Below, in pieces: positions 50,715 to 61,400 of a stretch of DNA of 64,000 nucleotides. The notes under the pieces are model-generated. The model was not told the DNA's origin and made no database searches. It was given only the letters and a program-made list of their open reading frames with translations. How positions within the stretch are numbered: the first letter of the stretch is position 1; each line of letters begins with the position of its first letter. Source of the stretch: Fratercula arctica (taxonomy: Eukaryota; Chordata; Aves; Charadriiformes; Alcidae). The stretch lies in assembly GCA_947846985.1 (NCBI GenBank), contig CANTUZ010000001.1:151496447-151560446 (forward strand). The letters are read 5' to 3'. The translations under genes and the position numbers were made by a program.

Positions 50715-50860
50715 GCAGGACACTAGAGAGCCCAGTAGTTAGGACACCCCCCTGGGCTGTGGCAGGCACAGATTCTGCAGTTGTCCCACCACCCAAGTGA
50801 GGACCTTAACCAGAGAGCTCTGGCTATGCAGAGATGAGTGTCCCTCTACCTCTCCCTGTG
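50715..50860. repeat. Palindromic tRNA-like SINE-type repeat
   Basis: The left half has a tRNA A-box-like string (GAGCCCAGTAGTTAGGACAC) followed by CCTGGGCTGTGG. The right half (CCCACCACCCAAGTGAGGAC, then CTTAACCAGAG) is an imperfect reverse complement of the left half, so the unit could fold back on itself. Similar TTAG-GCAC/CCTGGG units with an inverted second half recur in sauropsid genomes as I remember them. The family name is not certain, and the copy is old and lacks a poly-A tail. Confidence 0.45.
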
Positions 50861-51255
50861 AGGCTGTTGTTCATCTACATAAATAAACCACTAGGCAGAA
50901 TCTGAAAACACAGTCTTCTATAAGTTATGTGATAACCCAATCCATTCACCTATTTTCTCTCTCTCTGTGGTCCAGTGTCAATTTTCACACAAGCAGAATA
51001 CTTCCAATATAAGAACTCTTGGGGGAGATACCCTCAAATTGGACCAGACCCTTGTGCAGATGCACTCACCATGGATTTCACAAGCCCAGTTTCACATCCC
51101 AAGAGCCAAGTCTCTTACATTCCAAGGGAATGCTGTTTCATTAGGCTGTTGGTCCTTCTGGAGTTGAAAAATCAACTCAGGAAATAAAACTTCTCATACA
51201 AGTTTTATCTAAACTGATTTATTCCCACAACAAATTCAATAACATGGAACTTTTC

Positions 51256-51273
51256 GGGGGCGGGGGGGGGGGG
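51256..51273. repeat. G-run
   Basis: Five G, one C and twelve G on the plus strand. On the transcribed (minus) strand it is a C-run, so a G-quadruplex could form only on the template side. Confidence 0.85.
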
Positions 51274-51366
51274 AATTAAACACTGCAGTAAAAAAATAAA
51301 CTTTAAAGTCTGTATTTAGACATTTAAACAAATGGACCCTGATCTCCAAAGCACTTGAATACCTAC

Positions 51367-51441
51367 TTCATTGCCTCTTTTGCTGGCTTTTCTTTTAAAA
51401 GACGTTCTCTTCTTTCGCCGTGTTGAAGTCTTTAATGAGTT
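51367..51441 (-). CDS. DGKI: DGKI exon, MARCKS-like basic segment
   Basis: 75 nt, phase 0 at both ends, acceptor CATCAAAAGAA-side reading TTGATGTAG and donor GAA/GTAGGT. The 25 residues include RRKKRTSFKRKASKRG, the basic segment homologous to the MARCKS phosphorylation-site domain. In type IV DGKs this segment acts in nuclear localisation and is a protein kinase C target; the Ser in RTSFKRK is the likely site. Because the whole module sits on one symmetric exon, skipping it would delete the segment without changing the frame. Confidence 0.95.
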
Positions 51442-51741
51442 CTACATCAAAAGAAAAAAGAATACATGAAAAGCAAAACAAAATTTAGAAGACAGGCCCA
51501 GACAGAGCCCCTTTACGAAGCTCTTCCATGCATGTCCACTTGGAGAATGATAAGAGTATCTGGCACATGCTCGAGATTTAAATTACATGCGCTGCATGCT
51601 TTACACTTCCACACCACCGTTTATGGAGAAAGCCACACACGGAGACCAGACTGGTGCTTTGGAACTGGAAACTTTCCCACGCTGTGAGGGGGGAAAAAGA
51701 TCAGATGCTCCCATAGACTCACATAACACCACATGTTGTAC
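51442..51741 (-). other. DGKI intron between the cassette candidate and the MARCKS-like exon
   Basis: 300 bp, GTACAA donor and TTGATGTAG acceptor. Nothing recognisable inside. Confidence 0.65.
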
Positions 51742-51837
51742 CTGCCAACCCTCCCAATAGGGGTAGGAGACGCCCGTTTCCCCTTCGGGGCTCCAGTCTC
51801 CTGCCCAATCAGGCTCGTCTCCTGGTATGGAGACCAC
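51742..51837 (-). CDS. DGKI: Candidate 96-nt DGKI cassette exon, acidic and Trp-rich
   Basis: The acceptor is strong: a T-rich tract then CATCTTTATGCAG. The 96 nt that follow have no stop in the DGKI frame and end at donor CAG/GTACAA. Both ends are phase 0, matching the flanking KVKKPQ and NSLK exons, so inclusion adds 32 residues without a frameshift. The peptide begins VVSIPGDEPDWAGDW and ends WEGWQ. It has seven Asp or Glu, no Lys, Arg or His, and four Trp. It lies directly before the basic MARCKS-like segment and could mask it (inference). The exon is GC-rich in AT-rich surroundings and resembles no repeat. The donor lacks G at +5, as expected of a regulated exon. I cannot tell whether orthologues already annotate it. 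Confidence 0.65.
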
Positions 51838-54550
51838 CTGCATAAAGATGTAATAAAAAAACATGATAAATGAGATATTTTTCATGTTTTTTTTAGGAAA
51901 GAAAACAACAAGTTTTAGCTCTGGCAACCATTCTGACTCAACATAACGTAGGCCACCATGGTGTATGATGCTGGCACCGTGCAGTCAGTTCCAGCCTATC
52001 AAGAAACTTGTGTAATCACCTGCTAAGGAACAAACTGAATTTTCAATATTTAAGGATTGGGCGAGGGGGTGTTTGTGGGATTTTTGTTTACTTTGCTTTT
52101 AAATAACAGTATCATTTAACTACATAGAAAAAAAGCCAAACCATAAAACTGCTTGTAGTTTTGCAGAACCTATTAAAATAGAACTTGCATCAAATCTATT
52201 CTCGAGGCTGGCAATAGCCTGTTTAAAGATATTGAACCACAAAAGTGTTCTGGTGTGATAAGAACAGTTTAAAAAGGGTTTGTTTTTTTTTTTTAAATTT
52301 TTTTCTCATTAATTCAGTAACTGAAGTCATACCTGCAGGATATCCTATCCCTTTCCATAGGATCGAAACTTTGTATTATAGTGAATATCGTAAATATTTT
52401 CTCAGTATTTCAACTCTTAGTCCAGCTTTCACCAGGAAATTAAGTCACACAGGGAATTAGAAGAAAGTTTATTGATTTTTTTTTTTCCTGGCTTCAAAAG
52501 GGGAACAAGATCCACTCAGCTCATCCAAAAGTTCATTTCTGTCTTGACCTTATTCAAAAGTGTACCACTAATGAAAAAAGTCAATGACTAGAGATTATCA
52601 CGTCTGCAAGCAGTGATGTCTTAATCCTGCTTGCTAACCAACATTAACAAGAACAGCTACTAGATTCTATTTAATACCTAACACCCGATTCCAGAATTTC
52701 AAGACTTCAGTAGAACACACCAGATATGGAAGTTAATGTTTCCACATCTCTGAGAAGTTAAGAAAAACTAACAGCTACCTAACTCAACTACCTAAAGACA
52801 TTTTCCTTTTTCACCCAGACCAAGAGAAGCCTGCCGTAGAGCACAAGGTCTCAAGATTTTTGTCACCTCTCTCAACACTCCTTGTGGACCAGGATATAGT
52901 CGTGCCTTGTTAGTTACTGAAAATACTGAAGACAAGATGGCTCTGCAGAGGAGGACGTTTGCCCTTTCAGACTATATTTTGAGATACCTACTCTGATACA
53001 AAGTGATCTTGAAAGCACGATAAACCACAAAGACTGCACTGACTACAGAAATGCATTGACAATATCTTCTGCATGGTTCTTCACTGCCCTACCTCAGTAG
53101 TCAGATTGACTGTAGACAACAGCCTTATGTCAATATAAAGGTACAAGACATTACTCTCAAAGCTGCCTCCCACGAGGGTCTCGTTCTAGTTCCTCGGGAT
53201 TTCTCTGCTGAAGGATTCTCCCTGGAGTGAGGCAAAACACAGGACAGAGAGAAGATATCTAGTCTACCCGCAGTCTTGCTAGTGGTCTGCTGAAAGGTCA
53301 GGGGCATATGAAGCCTTTTGCCAGTGCTTCAGACTCTCCAGGTGTAAAATTCAAAATACTTATCCTGTCACTAAAGTGCAGTGAATTCTGCTGGCAAATT
53401 GTAGTCTGTAACTCAAGTTAGGTGTTATATTGGGCAAGTACTTAACTGTATCTCTGGAAGAAGAGCTGTACTTTTTATTCCGCCTTCACAATGGATGGAC
53501 CTAAGTCCAGTGGCTTTCTTCTGGAAAGGGCAAAGACAGTTCAGTAAAATCCTAACTAATTTTAAAAGAATAATTTAAAGAATGTTTAAATGTAGTTTTC
53601 ATTAAATCCCATTATAACATATCTCTTTTTTTGCCTATAGGTGGGGTGGGAAGAGGCATACAACTATATTAGAGAACCAGTTTTAGTCTAAGCCTCCATT
53701 AATGATTATAAAAATTTTCATTTCCACACGCAAAAAGGCACTAAAGTATGCTACATCACAGACATGTTATTTCACCTTTGTTTTTTAAACATGCCTACAC
53801 CTGTAGTGTTAAGATAACCTAAAGCTTTGCTATGATGATTGCAACTGCATGTCCATAGCAGATGAAAGGCAAAAAAGCTGCTTAAACATATGCAGGTTCT
53901 CTTTGCAAACATGCAGAAGAATAACAGCCAAGAGTAATCATCCGTCTTTGCACATTGAACTGAAGAAATGGATGCATACTACGTTGTCCGCATAACAAGG
54001 TGATGAGTATTTTATAAACATGTAATGTTATTCAGCGAAGTACCTGATAGCAAAGCATACCTTTAAAAATGGGTACCATATGTAAATCCTAACTTGCCTC
54101 TAGAGAGGAAACCTCTCCTTTGTGGATGTCAGTTTGGTCATCTTCAAAAAGAGATTTTTGGTATTATTGCATGGTCACTATAGTTCTCAGCAAGCTTGGC
54201 TAGATGAACACAAGAATTGGAGTCCTCCTTGTATGGTGGTGTTGGGTGGTGTGAGGGCCACAGGCTATCTCAAGCAAATCCAATGAATCCTTTCATCATT
54301 TTCCTTTACAACATTCCAGCCCTCATTTTCAAAGGCTTTTAACACACTGGGCTTCAAATGACTTAAATAATGAACAGCCTCTGGGAAGGTCAATCTTGAC
54401 CATCCTCTGACTGCTCACAAACCACCATCAGACAAGCCAGCTGCACTCAGAGACTGAGGAAATAAAAGAGAGAAACCCGGAAATATAAATATTCACTAGC
54501 ACTTTTTCAAGGTCCTCAAAGGAGGAGGAGAAAACCCCACGTTTACTCAC

Positions 54551-54725
54551 CTTGAACAGGAAAAACTTGGAATTTTACAGTTACTGCCTTTGCCTTCCCA
54601 AACAGCAGATAAACTGTATCAGTAAGTACATCAGTCAGATCCTCATTATCTACTTTTCTCCCACAACATAAGCATATAGCAAGTCCATTCCTAGAGCTAA
54701 CACCACTCGGGCTACCAAACCTCAC
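54551..54725 (-). other. DGKI: Candidate cryptic, poison or recursive-splice exon
   Basis: Minus-strand acceptor TTTTGTTATAG is followed by 175 nt and a strong donor AAG/GTGAGT. One frame is open throughout (58 codons, beginning VRFGSPSG). The length is not a multiple of three, while both flanking DGKI junctions are phase 0. Inclusion before the MARCKS-like exon therefore shifts the frame to a stop inside that exon, and inclusion before the 96-nt candidate gives a stop after about ten codons. The exon starts with GTGAGG, so the acceptor also recreates a donor, as at recursive splice sites. The protein is not recognised. It could be chance. Confidence 0.25.
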
Positions 54726-56150
54726 CTATAACAAAATACCACCAGTCAACAGGGAGGACCTGCTTTCACAAACTAGGAGATGGAATTTATTTGCACCCCA
54801 GGAAATCAGAGCTGGTATCAGAGAACTGCTAACGCAGTACAGAAGCACTGGAAATCAGTAAAGAAGTTACAGAAGTGGCTCGCATTATGAATAACGTGGA
54901 ATAGGTATTGGGAGTTTTCCATTCATGTAAATGGGTCATTACATACAGGGCTACCACCAATCCCAAAGCTATCTGAATCATTCTGAATATCCTTCATCTT
55001 GCAATCAATTGCTTGCAAGAAGTGATAGCTCCCCATTTAGAATGTAGGTTGTAAGCAGAGATTTGTCCTTAACCAATTATACCGTTATGCTTCACTACCA
55101 CAACATTGGTTGTAATCAGAGGGGGAGTGTGCTCTTTATTCAAGCCCAATATTTGAAAGGTGGTGACCCACGTTGTATAAAATAAGCATGGAAAACCATT
55201 TTTGTAGCAATAAAACTAAAAATCAGGGCAAAGTTTTGCTACAAAAAGCCATCTTATTTGCTTAAAACAAACAACCAACAAACAGGATGAAGGCACCACT
55301 AAAATCAATTTCATATGAGCAGGGAATTCAGTTCAGGAGTTGCCTGTGACCAATGTTAGTAGTTAATTAGAGCTGAGGAAATATTTTATACCAAAAAGGC
55401 TTCTGGCCAAATTTATTCTGATTGTGGAATATGTGAAAAACAGATTGTTGGTTTCACATTTATTTACTATCTGAATTTACAAAAATTTGTGAATACTGTG
55501 TTTGCATTCTGTGGACTGAATGCAGTGAATATTTCACAGTGTTTACCAAACATGCATATAGGGTGAAGAGGGTCATAGTACACAGAAGGAGAGCTGGCCA
55601 GAAACAGCAGGAGAGGAGAAAATATTTCCTAAAAGAATAATAAATAAGAAAACAAGACTTCTGCCAAAAAATCTGAAAACACATCTGAAAGATGCGTCAG
55701 TGTTTTCTACAGCAGTGAGGAAGCATTCCCCAGAACTAATACTGCAATGGGTGCTATTAAGAAGTTTCATGGAAATATGCTCATTGTCTGTGCTAAATAT
55801 CATTTTGATCTAATGCTTCAATTACTCAACATAAGGTTTTTGCATGCTACTGACCATGAATTTCAAGGACTTGAGATGTGATGGAGAGGGAATGTTGGAC
55901 TGAAGTACTTCCTCTCCACTCATGACTCAGGCACACAAAGCTAACAGATATTTTCTTTTAGTGTAACATTTTAAACCTTTTAAACATTTAAAAGCATTTT
56001 TCCCATTAATTATAATTAGCTAGATTGGATTTATTTTTTTTATTTGAACTTGTCTGAAAACATAATGGACAAGAAAGAAAATTCTCTAAAAATAAGGAAG
56101 ATGCCTTGCTCTGGCCAAATGCCAAATCAAAACAAAGTTAAAAGTGTTGA

Positions 56151-56176
56151 TTTTTTTTTTTTTTTTTTTTTTTTTT
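56151..56176. repeat. Poly-T run
   Basis: Twenty-six consecutive T on the plus strand, followed by an A-rich stretch. Likely a slippage tract, with no flanking retroposon recognised. Confidence 0.9.
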
Positions 56177-57688
56177 ACTAAAAGTTAAAAAATAAAATTT
56201 AAAAGATGTAAGAAAGGCTTCTTTTAGTCAGGTCAGGCATTGATACACCTATCAAGTACCAGACAGGTGCAGAAAATTAGCCAAGGAGATCAAGTCCCTG
56301 CCAAGGACTCAAACAGGTTCTTCAAGAGATGAAAAAAGATTTCTCTAAGGCAGGCTGGAGTAAAACTAGCAGAGAAATAAGAGCGTGGGGAAAAAATACA
56401 TATGCCAAGGAAACCTTTTTTCTCAGAGTGGAGATGGCTCGGAATCTTGCCTTCTCTCTCTGGACCTGAAGGAGAAATAGTGGTCTCTTCAGTTGACTTT
56501 TTGATTACTCTATACATATATTTCCCCTTCCCCCTCCCTCGTCTTCAATATCCAGCTTGTTAGAAATGCTACTCGTGCACAAATCTGACATTCATGTCCC
56601 TAGACTGGAACTAAAAACTGAGTAGTGTCACAACTTAGACTTTTTTCCAGTTTCATGGCACTAATTTTGTCTTAGTGCCTTGCCTACAGCCTGAACTTCT
56701 CAGATCCTTGTTGGCAACTAGGACATAGAGCCAGAAAGCCCTGGGTCACTTCTCAAGGACGGACACACTAACATTAAGAACGACGCATCACTACTTTATA
56801 AAACCAGGATTCCTGTGAATGGAGGAAAATTACAAGAAAACATGAGTGTGAAGTTTCAATATCCCAGACACTATTCACTTCAGGAAAATAAAACACCAAC
56901 TTGTTTCAGTGCTTCTGAAATAAAATTTTTCCCAGCATTTCTGCCTCCCCAATATGTTCAGTGTTTGGCTGTTTCTTTCAGGTCAATCTTGAGTGAAAAC
57001 AGACTTTCAAAGAAAAAAAAAAAAAAATACTTCTCGCATGATGAGAATCCCCTTTTAATTTTTGGCCAGCTCTCTTCTGGATACCTTTTCTCCCTATTGT
57101 GTTCACCAGTGAACAATCCTCTCCAAGACATATCACATCCATTACAAAAGCTTTGAAGTCTAATGCTTGTTACCTTCAACTAAATGAGCACGTGGGCTGA
57201 CTGCTCACATTCAGCAAGCACTGATGTAAATAAGACATGATTGTTTAAAGGTCCATTAATGGCAACTTCAGAGGAATGCCAGTCCAGCCACAGCCAATTC
57301 TTACTGCAGTTCGAGTGAATGCTTGTGAACAGTTTTTCCTCTGTATTTGCTCAGCTCTATTTAATGAAACATGCTTGACTGCCTACAACACAGGGGATTT
57401 CTTGCCAGAGGCTCATTGAACCCACAGTTACAGGAACAAATCCGAGCTGAATTTGCTCAGAACAGAAGTCACATTTGTTGCTAATCATCCAAAATAGGGA
57501 AACTTACTGAAGGGCTGGATGGAGGGGCAGGAGGATACAGGTTCATAATCACCATGGATGTATGCTGGGTTTCAGGGATAGAGACAGGGTTGAACGAGCA
57601 TGCCTTAGTGAAGGAGTACCGAGCGGCGAAGCCAGGCTGGCCCTGCGCAGCCATACAGCTTCAGAAACAGACATCAGCATGCAGTTAC

Positions 57689-57805
57689 CTGAGGTTTCTT
57701 CACCTTAATGATCCAGGTGGGAGGCACAATGACAGCAGCGTGAGCCCCCAGGGAACATGGCTCCTCAATGTGATGTAGCATGAAGCAGGTGACTTTATTG
57801 TGAAA
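57689..57805 (-). CDS. DGKI: DGKI exon, end of the second C1 domain
   Basis: 117 nt between acceptor CTCTCCCAG and donor GTAACTGC, phase 0 at both ends, 39 codons from [10 protein letters not shown] to WIIKVKKPQ. It carries the remaining zinc-binding His and Cys residues of the C1 domain (FHNKVTC and EEPCSLG) and the conserved [14 protein letters not shown] linker that follows the C1 domains of type IV DGKs. It splices to the MARCKS-like exon at 51441, or to the candidate cassette exon at 51837, in the same phase. Confidence 0.96.
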
Positions 57806-58344
57806 CTGGGAGAGAGGAAAAGAGTAGAGTCAATAAAGAGGCCAAGAAAGACAAGGACAAAGGGAAAGCATGGAGAAGAGGGTGATGGTACAAAAACTGG
57901 AGCAACGTTCCCAACTCCACTGTCTTCAAGCCCTTCAAACCATGGAGTTTTAGCAACTAAAGATCCGTTTCCCTAGCCATACATTCTTATAAAAAAAAAA
58001 ACAAACCCAAAACAAAAAACCAAAATCAAACCAAACATCGAAACCTCCAAAAACCCCAGTCACTTCTACACAGATCACAAACTGAAGACCACAACCTAGT
58101 TTGATGCACTCTATGTATTAAGAGCTCTTTGGCTTCCTGAGCTAGCAGCAGCAGGGTGTTGATGGGAGTAGCTAGTGACTACATTCTCCTAGAGGACTTA
58201 TGTCAGCCAGCTGAAGTTAATGGTGTCTTTGAACAAAAGGAACAGAACTGGCAAAACGGGGGGTGATTCACAGAGAAGGGACCAGGAAAGCTGGTTCAGA
58301 GCCCGGAAAAATGCTACCAGATTCCCTGACTATTGTTCACTTAC
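57806..58344 (-). other. DGKI intron, 539 bp
   Basis: GT...AG intron splitting the second C1 domain. It contains an A-rich, CAAA-type stretch at about 57990-58060 and nothing else recognisable. Confidence 0.9.
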
Positions 58345-58416
58345 CGCCAACTTGCACCAGGAACAACTGATGGCCACAATTTCTTTACTATGGAAGGAGA
58401 ATTTCTGCTGAAAGCC
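58345..58416 (-). CDS. DGKI: DGKI exon, second C1 domain, first visible part
   Basis: Minus-strand acceptor TTATTCTAG is followed by 72 nt, phase 0 at both ends, then donor GTAAGTG. It encodes 24 residues, starting GFQQKFSFHSKEIVAISC and ending SWCKLA. The CSWC pair supplies two zinc ligands of the extended second C1 domain, and the next ligand (His) is the second residue of the following exon, giving C-x4-H across the junction. Human DGKI and DGKZ, as I recall them, have Gln where this bird has Leu in CKLA, a conservative outer-surface change. A 24-codon exon this small is easily missed by automated prediction. Confidence 0.93.
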
Positions 58417-61400
58417 CTAGAATAAGCAGGAAAAAAGCATTAAATTCCTCCTGACTACAAGAAAATTTACAGCAGGTGACCGTGCTAGGCTAAATCAGTT
58501 CATTGAAGTCAGATACACTGGCTCAGCCTGAAAGCTCTTAGACACCAAACAGATTTTTGGGGGATAGAACAGTGACAGCATTCATAGAGAAGGTTCAGCT
58601 GGGGCATTTTCATATATACTTTTAAAAACACTTCTCCAAAACATTACGGTTTTTCTTAGATTTTGTAGTTAAAAACAAAGGAAGAAGAAATAGAGAAGTA
58701 ATGCCTGTTTTAATGAACAAAATATTCTCTCGTTGCACTCTTGTTTTCTCTAAATATAAACAAGAATTTGAATTTTCCTTTTTTTTTTTTTTCTTTTTTT
58801 AAATACAGAGTGGAATCAACTACAATGCTGTGTGGAAATGTTCTGATTGGGAAATTAAGTTTATTGTTTTATTGAGCTGACTCAGATCAAGATCTTTTAA
58901 GCAAGTTCCAAAACCACAAGATTGTCTGATTCGGATCAAACAGATAAAATAAATATTTCTTCATAGCTTTAAAGAGAAAAAAGCCCACCATTACCAGCAA
59001 ATACAAGATTTTATTCTCCCACAGAAGAGTTTCATTTTGTAGATTGCAATTTCAGCAGACATATCACTTTGCTCTGAATTCGAAAGCTGGAAGAGATCAT
59101 TGGGTCATATACATCCTCCTTGCATATAACACATGCAACAAATGGTAAGTTACAGACTAAAAATTTGTGTTCAGTTAAAGCTTATTTTAACCAGAGAAAG
59201 AATTGATGTGGGTTAATGGCTGCAGAGATGGGAAGTCCAGAACTTCATTGCAGAGTTTGTCATAGTCACCTTCACTGCTTAGATTTCAGATTTGCACTTG
59301 TCTGGGTCCTTTATTCATTGGCTTCTATCAAGCCTCTCCCACTACATAAAGTAGCCCATCACTACCCAGAATTTTCTAGTTCAGTCTCTCTACCAAGTCA
59401 TGAATTTGTGAGACAGTTTTCTTTTCAAAAAGATGAGTTTTACATAAATTTCCTACATGCTGGGCCATGCCCAAGACCCAGTGCAAAGGGTTATAATCTC
59501 ATTTAGTAACATCTAACAGGTCATTGCCTCACTGCTTCTGTAATTAAGGTCCTTCTTATCCTAGCTGCTGTGGAAAGGAACAGGAAGATAGACACCTGCA
59601 GGAAAAATGAGCGTACTGGTGCCCAGTGCAATGTCACTGTCAAGCACACCAAGAAGGACATTTAAATGAACAACCAAAAACCCATCCAGAGATGCACTGG
59701 TCTTGTTAAGTGAGGGACTGAGCTACAATATGTCCATACATGGTAGCTGAGGACAGCCCTATCAATACCCTGAAGAGGAGGCAGCTCTCCCTGTCTGCCT
59801 GCCATGCAGAAGTGCACATTGCAGCTTCTTCAGGTGTCCCCAGCATGTATGCAAAACAGCTTGCCAGATGGACCACACCACCAACTAAGGCCTAATCCTA
59901 ACAAGGCTTGTGTCACCTCTACCTACATATTTTATTTTTTTTTTTTAGATCCTTCCCCTAATGCCTCAGGTTTTGCATTCAGAGAAATTCAAAGAGAGTG
60001 GATTCTTCATAATGATGGTGATTTGGCATATTCAGGTTTAGCAGTGGAGCGTAGTCAAATGGCTTCACAAAGACCAGCTGTCCAGCTGCTTCTGGCTGGG
60101 CAGATCTAGTCTGCCGTTTGGTGTGGGCACAAGAACAGAGTGACAGTACCTATGATACGAGTGCTGGAACGGAGGTCTGACACTGAACAAAACACTCTGT
60201 TCTCATTCACTTATACAAATGCTTCTTAATGTTTCTCACAAATCTCACTCTTTCTTGTGTATTAAAAGAAAATTATTTCAGCCCCTCATTGGCATGAAAT
60301 GTTTTGTTTTGTTCTCCTTTGTAACAACCAGGGGAGAAATTCTTCTCTACCAAAACCTCCACTAATAAAACCTAAAATTCAGTACATTAATTCCACAGCC
60401 CATCAGTGGTGTATTTTAAACATACGGACTGAGCAGCTTGTCTGGTTCTAGATGGACCATTTTTCATTTATTCAGTAAGCCATTTGGCTTTTAGGGAGTC
60501 ATTAGAGAAAATGATACAGCAATAAAAACATATTAATGATAAGTAGCAATAAAACATCACTTTTCTTCCTCAATTGCTTTACAAATATGAGCTAATTCTT
60601 CCTAAGGATACGTGTTGGAGGTAAGATAGCAATTATTTGTAAAGCTAGCTTTACAAATAAAGGAACTGATAAAACAAAGCAATGCACTGCAAGTCACAGT
60701 GAGATTTGATGGAGACTATCAGATTGAAACACTGGGGCCCCCCATATTCCACCAGAAATCATCTCTTATGCCTTCTCTCGATGAGAAGGGAAACTAAAAT
60801 TCAGCTGTCTTGTTCCTGGGTCATACAAGGAGGTCTTCTGCACAAATTTAGGGATAGAAAATTAATTTCACCTTTGTGAGAATATCAGCCCAGAATATTA
60901 GCCCTTATTCACTGGCACCCAATTCCCATACCACACAAGAGATCCCATGCTGTGAGCTGCTCCTGCGAAAATAAGCAGTTGTGCACACCAGAGGAAGTGC
61001 ATTTGGAGCAAAAGAGCACCTGAATCCCTAGCTTGTGTCGATGATTACAAAGTCCACATTAATACAGACACCCATGCACAAAGAGCACATAGGGATTACT
61101 AGCTCCAATATGTTTTGGTTATATTCTCAAATGTATTTATCATTAAAGAGTATTTTCTCATCAGTGTTAGGGGGACTAATAAGGTTTTTTTGCCTGTATT
61201 TTCTCATGTTATTTATTCCCTTTTTAATGCTCCCAGAGATATTCCAATGCAACGTTACTGTAGTGGAGCCAGGTATTACTACAGCTTGAATACAGACAGC
61301 AACAGCAGCACTTGGATGGTGATCTCTGCTAAAATAACAGAGAACTAGAATGGCCCTACAACTACTAGAAGTTTCGATCCTACCATTATATGCAGGGAAA

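Larger units (their letters stand above)
50194..51366 (-). other. DGKI intron before the first catalytic exon
   Basis: 1.17 kb. It contains the palindromic tRNA-like repeat at about 50715-50860 and a G-run at 51256-51273 interrupted by one C. The remainder is unique. Confidence 0.9.
51838..57688 (-). other. DGKI intron between C1 and MARCKS-like exons
   Basis: 5.85 kb from the C1 exon to the 96-nt cassette candidate. It holds a 26-nt poly-T run at 56151-56176, a poly-A run near 57012-57027 and the weak exon candidate at 54551-54725. The rest is unique AT-rich sequence in which I recognise no transposon. Confidence 0.8.

Noticed and set aside
53825..53890. C/D-box snoRNA (an ATGATGA word is present)
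   Set aside because: No D box and no terminal stem at suitable spacing.
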